Source: Myxococcales bacterium (GTDB lineage: Bacteria; Myxococcota; Myxococcia; Myxococcales; Anaeromyxobacteraceae). From it: DNA of 12,414 bases. Shown here piece after piece: positions 6,781-12,414 of this stretch; the stretch's first letter is position 1, and each line of letters begins with the position of its first letter. The position numbers and the translations under genes are program-made. The stretch spans positions 1 to 12,414 of the forward strand of contig JAJZTO010000037.1 of NCBI GenBank assembly GCA_021848865.1. The letters run 5' to 3'. The notes below the pieces were generated by a model. That model saw only the letters and a program-made list of their open reading frames with translations. It was not told the DNA's origin and made no database searches.

Positions 6781-9700
6781 TCGCCGGCCTGGCGCTGGCG
6801 GCGCCGGCCGCCGCGGCGGCGCTGGGGCTGGCGCTCCAGCCGCCCGACGTCGGCGAGGCGCTGCGCGAGATGGACCGGGCCCGGGCGCGCCGCCCGCTCC
6901 TGCCGCAGACCTTCGTCCTCCCGGAGCGCCCCGGCCAGAACCAGGTGAGCTGGTACGACTTCGCGTGGCGCCAGCTCGACCTCCCCTCGCCCTCGGGCGG
7001 CAAGGGCGGGCTGCGGCTCTACTACTACCAGCGGGAGAAGGCGAGCGCCGAGCGGGCGCTCCCCGCCATCCGCGCCGCCTACCTCGCGCTGGTGAAGCGC
7101 TTCCACTACACGCCCACCCGGCGCATCCCCTACATCCTCTACGGGTCGCAGCGGGAGTTCGAGAGCACCAACGTCTTCCAGGTGGGCGAGTCGGTCCTGG
7201 GCGTCACCTCCCCCCAGGACCTCAAGATGTCCCTCCCCTACTTCGGCGACCACGAGAAGTTCGTCGAGGTCTCCACCCACGAGCTGGTGCACCAGTTCAC
7301 CATCCAGAAGCTGCTCGACGTCGCCGGGGCGGACCAGCTCTCCATCGGCGAGCGGCTGCCGCTCTGGTTCGTCGAGGGCATCGCCGAGTACTACGCGAAG
7401 GGCGGCCTGGACCCGGAGACCGACGGCTACCTGCGCGACCTGGTCTGGAACCCCGACCCCGCCCGCCACTACCAGGTCCTCCCCTTCCTGGAGGACCGGA
7501 TCCGCGGCTACGTCCCCACCTACAAGCTCGGCCAGGCGCGGGTGGCCTTCATCGCCGAGGTCTACGGGGAGGAGCGGATCCAGGCCTTCCTGGAGGAGGC
7601 CTGGCGGCCCGGCGGCGCCTCCGGCGGCGAGGAGGACCGGGGGTTCGCGGCGCTGGTGCGCCGGGTCCTCGACGAGCCGGCCGAGGAGGTGGACGTCCGC
7701 TGGCGCGCCTGGCTCCGGCAGCGCACCTACCCGGACTACCTGCGGGCGCGCCAGGACCTGCCGCGGCTGCGGGACCACGCCGACCTCCCGGACGAGCCCG
7801 AGGCCTTCGTCGCCTCGGCGGACGGCTGGCTGGTCCTCTACCGCGGGCTGGACCGGGAGGAGGGGCGCGCCCGGCTCTACCTCGCCGACGTCCGCTGGCC
7901 GCGCGGGGCGGTGGAGGTGGCGACCGACGGCGTTCCCGGCACCGAGTCGCTCCACCCCGTCGAGCAGCGGATCCTGGCGCTCGCCGACGGGAAGCTGCTC
8001 TTCGCGGCGCAGGACGGGCCCGGCGACAGCCTCACCCTGGTCCCCTTCCGCCACGAGCCGCCCCGCGAGGGCAAGCCGCCGCGGATCGAGCTGGAGGCGC
8101 GGCGCCGGCTGGTGGTCCGCCCCCCGGACGGCCTGCGCTTCCTGGAGATCTCCGACCCGGTCTTCTCGCCCCACGGGACCCACCTCGCCTTCGTGGGGCT
8201 CACCGAGCGCGGCCAGCGCGACGTCTACGTGATGCCGGCGGAGGGCGGGACCGCCCGGCAGCTCACCGACGACCCGTACGCGGAGCGCGACCTGGCCTGG
8301 GGGGCCGGCGGCATCCTCTGCGCCTCCGACGCCACCGAGCGGGGCCGGACCAGCCTCTTCCGCATCGACCCGGCGAGCGGCGAGGAGACGCGCCTCACCA
8401 CCGGCCCCGGGAACGACCGCCACCCCTTCCCCCGGGCCGACGGCTCGGTGCTCTTCTCCTCCGACGCCGCCGGGAAGCCGGACCTCTACCTGCTGGCGGA
8501 CGGCCGCGTCCGGCGCCTCTCCGACTTCGCCACCGGACTCGCCGCGCCGGTGCCCGCCCCCGCCGGCCGCGGCCTCTACGCCTCCACCTTCTACAGGGGC
8601 CGCTTCCGGCTGGTGGAGCTTCCCCGGATGGCCTGGCTCGACGAGCCGCCGGTCCCGGTGGCCCCGGCGTCCGGCCCGCCGCGCCCCCTCCCCCGCGAGG
8701 CCATCCCCGACCCGACGCCGCCCTACCAGGCCTTCCGCTGGGGCAACTGGCACCCCGACGCCGGCATCGTCTACGGCGGAGGCGGGGCCGGCGCGGTGGC
8801 CGGCCGCGCCGCGCTGCTCTTCTCCGACGTCCTGCGCGACCGGACGGTCTACCTGGACCTGGCCGTGTACGGCTCGTTCGACTACACGCAGGCGCTGGTG
8901 CTGTACGAGGACCGGCGGGACCGGGCGAGCTGGGTGCTGGGCGCCTACCACTTCGTCAACCCGCAGATCGACCGGCTCGACCCCGACCTCGGCTTCTTCC
9001 AGCGCGACGCCGGCCTGCTCGGGGCGGTGCGCCTCCCGCTCGACCGCTACCAGCGCCTGGAGCTCCAGGTCGAGGCGGGGGCGGTGCAGCGCTACTGCCT
9101 CACCGACTACTCGGTGGCCAGTCCCTCCAGCTGCGGAGGCCTGGCCACCGCCTCCACGGCCGTGGGCTCCACCGCCGACTGGCTCGCCGCCAACGGCGGC
9201 CTCAACGCCTCGCTCGGGCCCACGGTCCGGTACGGCTACGACACCACCCTGCTCGACCCCTACACCGGCCCGGTCGGCGGCTCCTCGCTGCTCCTGGAGC
9301 TGGGCGGGGGCTGGATCCCCACCCGGAGCGCGGTCCACGGCTTCGCCCGGCTCGACGCGGCCCACTGGTTCCACCTGCTCGGCCGCTCCAACCTCATGCT
9401 CCGCGCCGCCGCGGGCACCAGCTTCGCCCCCGACGCGCGCGGGCTGCACTGGGCCCGCGCCTGGTGGCTCACCTCGGCCGACAACCTGCGCGGCTTCTAC
9501 CCGCTCGACACCGGCTACCTGGTGGGGCTGCACTACTACGTCGCCAACGCCGAGCTGCAGTTCCCGCTCGCCCCGGTGCTCCGGCTCTACGTCTTCGACT
9601 ACCTGGAGGGAGTGGTGGCCGCCGACTTCGGCGGCGTCGCCAACCACCTCGGGGACCGGCGGGAGCTCGCCTGCGCCGCCGGCGGCGCCTGCGGCCTCGT

Positions 9701-9883
9701 CACCGTCCCCGGCCTGTGGTCCTCCCGCACCCTCACCGGCGTGCTCGGCGTGAACGCCCTGCTGGGCCCGCTGATCCTGCGGGTCCACTTCGGCCACCCC
9801 TTCGACGTCGGCGGGGCGCGGACGCCGGCGCTGGCCGACGGCGTCCGCTGGGTGACCAACGTCACGCTGCGCTGGGCCTTCTT

Positions 9884-9887
<4 letters not shown>
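6759..9887 (+). CDS. Envelope protein fusing gluzincin peptidase, TolB-like propeller and outer-membrane beta-barrel
   Basis: The product has 1042 residues. A Sec-type signal peptide is visible: [19 protein letters not shown] then LGLALQ. Residues about 85-325 form a peptidase MA-like domain with HELVH at 174-178 (zinc-binding HExxH) and [10 protein letters not shown], giving Glu206 as the likely third ligand. Residues about 345-620 carry TolB/PD40-type propeller repeats, for example [16 protein letters not shown] (465-480), [10 protein letters not shown] and [16 protein letters not shown]. From about 660 to the end, alternating aromatic/hydrophobic strands with Gly- and Asp-rich turns suggest a barrel of the surface-antigen/Omp85 type. 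The chain ends in [10 protein letters not shown], with the terminal phenylalanine typical of Bam-assembled proteins. Paired cysteines in two loop-like segments ([16 protein letters not shown] and [10 protein letters not shown]) could form disulfides. Substrate unknown. Its stop shares CTAG with that of recA. Confidence 0.8.
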
Positions 9888-10912
<1,025 letters not shown>

Positions 10913-10916
10913 CCTT

Positions 10917-10922
10917 CCTCCT
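10917..10922 (-). promoter_or_regulatory. Shine-Dalgarno of recA
   Basis: On the minus strand AGGAGG, followed by AAGG, lies four bases before ATG 10912. It supports this start over the in-frame GTG 27 nt upstream, which would add nine residues not usual for RecA. Confidence 0.6.
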
Positions 10923-10943
10923 CGCCCTGGGGCGTCCACGGGT

Positions 10944-12414
10944 TCAAGCGGCCGGCTCCCGGTCGAGGGCGCGGTACTGGACCGCCTCGGCCAGGTGGTG
11001 GGGGGCGATGGCGTCGCGCCCCTCGAGATCGGCGATGGTGCGGGCCACCCGCAGGATCCGGTCGTGCCCGCGGGCCGACAGGCCGAGCCGCTCCACCGCC
11101 CGGAGGAGGAGCGCCCGCCCCCGGTCGTCCAGGGCGCAGCCGCGCCGCAGCGCCGCCCCCTTGAGCCGGGCGTTGACCCGCGGGCCCCTGGGCCCGGCCC
11201 GCGCGGCCTGGAGCTCGCGGGCCCGCGCCACCCGCTCGCGCACCGCCGCGCTGCGCTCCCCCTGCCCGGCTGCCGGCAGCGCCGACCAGGGCACCGCCGG
11301 GACGTCCACGTGCAGGTCGAGCCGGTCGAGGAGCGGTCCGGAGACGCGGCGCCGGTAGCGGAGCTGCTCGTGGACGGTGCAGCGGCAGGCCCGCCGGGCG
11401 TCGCCGAGGTGGCCGCAGGGGCAGGGGTTCATGGCGGCCACCAGCATGAAGCGCGCCGGGTAGGTCACCGCCCGGGCCGCCCGCACCAGGCAGACCTCGC
11501 CGTCCTCGACCGGCTGGCGCAGGGCGTCGAGGACGTGGCGCCGGAACTCCGGCAGCTCGTCGAGGAAGAGGACGCCGTGGTGGGCGAGCGACGCCTCCCC
11601 GGGCCGCGGGAGGCTCGAGCCGCCGACCATCCCGGCGTCGGAGACGGAGTGGTGCGGCGCGCGGAAGGGGCGCTCGGCGAGCAGCCCGCGCCCCCGGGTC
11701 AGCCCGGCGACGCTGTGGACCACCGTGGCCTCGATGGCCTCGTCGAAGGCGAGCGGCGGCAGGATGCCCGGCAGGCGGCGGGCCAGCATGGTCTTGCCGC
11801 TGCCGGGCGGCCCCAGGAAGAGGAGGTTGTGGGCGCCGGCGGCGGCGATCTCCAGGGCGCGCTTCGCCTGCTCCTGCCCCGCCACGTCGGCGAGGTCCAG
11901 CCCGCCGTCGGGCGGCGGCTCCATCGCCTCCGGGGCGCGCGCCGGCAGCTCGCCCGCGCCCCGGAGCCAGGCCGCCAGCTCCCCGAGGTGGCGCACCGGG
12001 TGGACCGCCAGCCCCTCGACGATGGCCGCCTCCCGGGCGTTGGCCTCCGGGACCACCAGCCCGCGCGCCCCGGCCCGCCGCGCCTCCAGCGCCTGGGGGA
12101 GGACGCCGCGCACCGGCTTCACCTCGCCCGAGAGCGAGATCTCCCCGGTGACGTGCAGCCCCTGGAGCGGAGCGGTGGGGAGCTCGCCCAGGGCCCCGAG
12201 CAGCGCCAGGGCGATGGGGAGGTCGAAGCCGCTCCCCTCCTTGCGCAGGTCGGCCGGCGCCAGGTTGACGGTGATGCGCCGGTCGGCCACCTTCACGTCG
12301 GGGACGGTGTGGCGCACCGCCGAGGCCACCCGGACCGTGGCCTCCCTCACCGCCGCGGCGGCGAGCCCCACCACGTGGAAGCCCGGGAACCAGCCGGAGA
12401 CCTCGACCTCCACG
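10944..12414 (-). CDS. comM: ComM/YifB-type AAA+ ATPase (Mg-chelatase-like; N-terminus outside window)
   Basis: The frame is open to the right edge; about 490 residues are visible and roughly 20-30 N-terminal residues are missing. Family features, numbered from the first visible codon: the Lon-like/ChlI N-terminal block with [26 protein letters not shown] (split 47-72), Walker A GPPGSGKT (201-208), Walker [11 protein letters not shown] (281-290) and the cysteine cluster [17 protein letters not shown] (329-345). These are followed by the [15 protein letters not shown] segment and a sensor-2-like [18 protein letters not shown]. Characterised ComM is a hexameric helicase that promotes branch migration when transforming single-stranded DNA is integrated by RecA. 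Placement directly upstream of recA (31-nt gap) fits that partnership. In this copy the usual VGLPDAAVKES segment reads [11 protein letters not shown]. Confidence 0.94.
   Translation of the reverse strand, partial: VEVEVSGWFPGFHVVGLAAAAVREATVRVASAVRHTVPDVKVADRRITVNLAPADLRKEGSGFDLPIALALLGALGELPTAPLQGLHVTGEISLSGEVKPVRGVLPQALEARRAGARGLVVPEANAREAAIVEGLAVHPVRHLGELAAWLRGAGELPARAPEAMEPPPDGGLDLADVAGQEQAKRALEIAAAGAHNLLFLGPPGSGKTMLARRLPGILPPLAFDEAIEATVVHSVAGLTRGRGLLAERPFRAPHHSVSDAGMVGGSSLPRPGEASLAHHGVLFLDELPEFRRHVLDALRQPVEDGEVCLVRAARAVTYPARFMLVAAMNPCPCGHLGDARRACRCTVHEQLRYRRRVSGPLLDRLDLHVDVPAVPWSALPAAGQGERSAAVRERVARARELQAARAGPRGPRVNARLKGAALRRGCALDDRGRALLLRAVERLGLSARGHDRILRVARTIADLEGRDAIAPHHLAEAVQYRALDREPAA

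Noticed and set aside
10913..10943. LexA/SOS box before recA
   Set aside because: Searched the 31-nt gap for an inverted GAAC/GTTC-type site; only an isolated GAAC is present on the minus strand, no dyad.

Overview
The window is a high-GC (roughly 75% G+C by eye), gene-dense stretch of bacterial chromosome. Codon use, the DUF4388/J-domain type fragment at the left edge and the general protein character point to a myxobacterium-like deltaproteobacterium, most plausibly Anaeromyxobacter. That assignment rests on recognition, not on a database search. No rRNA, tRNA, insertion sequence, phage or CRISPR element was seen. All gaps between genes are shorter than about 130 bp.

Layout from left to right. 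(1) The 3' end of a signalling-type protein with a degenerate J domain is followed by def, peptide deformylase, both on +. (2) On the minus strand, a secreted or lipoprotein zincin with TPR repeats reads into nth, endonuclease III. The nth 3' end overlaps the def 3' end by 71 bp, tail to tail. (3) A plus-strand block starts at a divergent 129-bp promoter region: pssA (phosphatidylserine synthase), pgpA (phosphatidylglycerophosphatase A) and cinA (NMN deamidase/competence-damage protein). pgpA and cinA are joined by an ATGA overlap. (4) A second plus-strand pair consists of a DUF1285-like small protein and, overlapping it by 22 nt, a 1042-residue envelope protein. The latter combines a gluzincin peptidase domain, a TolB-like propeller and an outer-membrane beta-barrel. 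(5) On the minus strand, comM (truncated by the window edge) reads into recA, whose stop codon shares a CTAG palindrome with the stop of the barrel protein.

Functionally the window mixes housekeeping work (N-terminal deformylation, base-excision repair, phospholipid head-group synthesis, NAD-intermediate salvage, recombination) with two uncharacterised envelope metallopeptidase-like proteins. pssA and pgpA act on the two branches of CDP-diacylglycerol metabolism. cinA, recA and comM are all associated with natural transformation in other bacteria and lie here within about 7.5 kb. The least conventional element is the peptidase-propeller-barrel protein with its coupled DUF1285-like partner.
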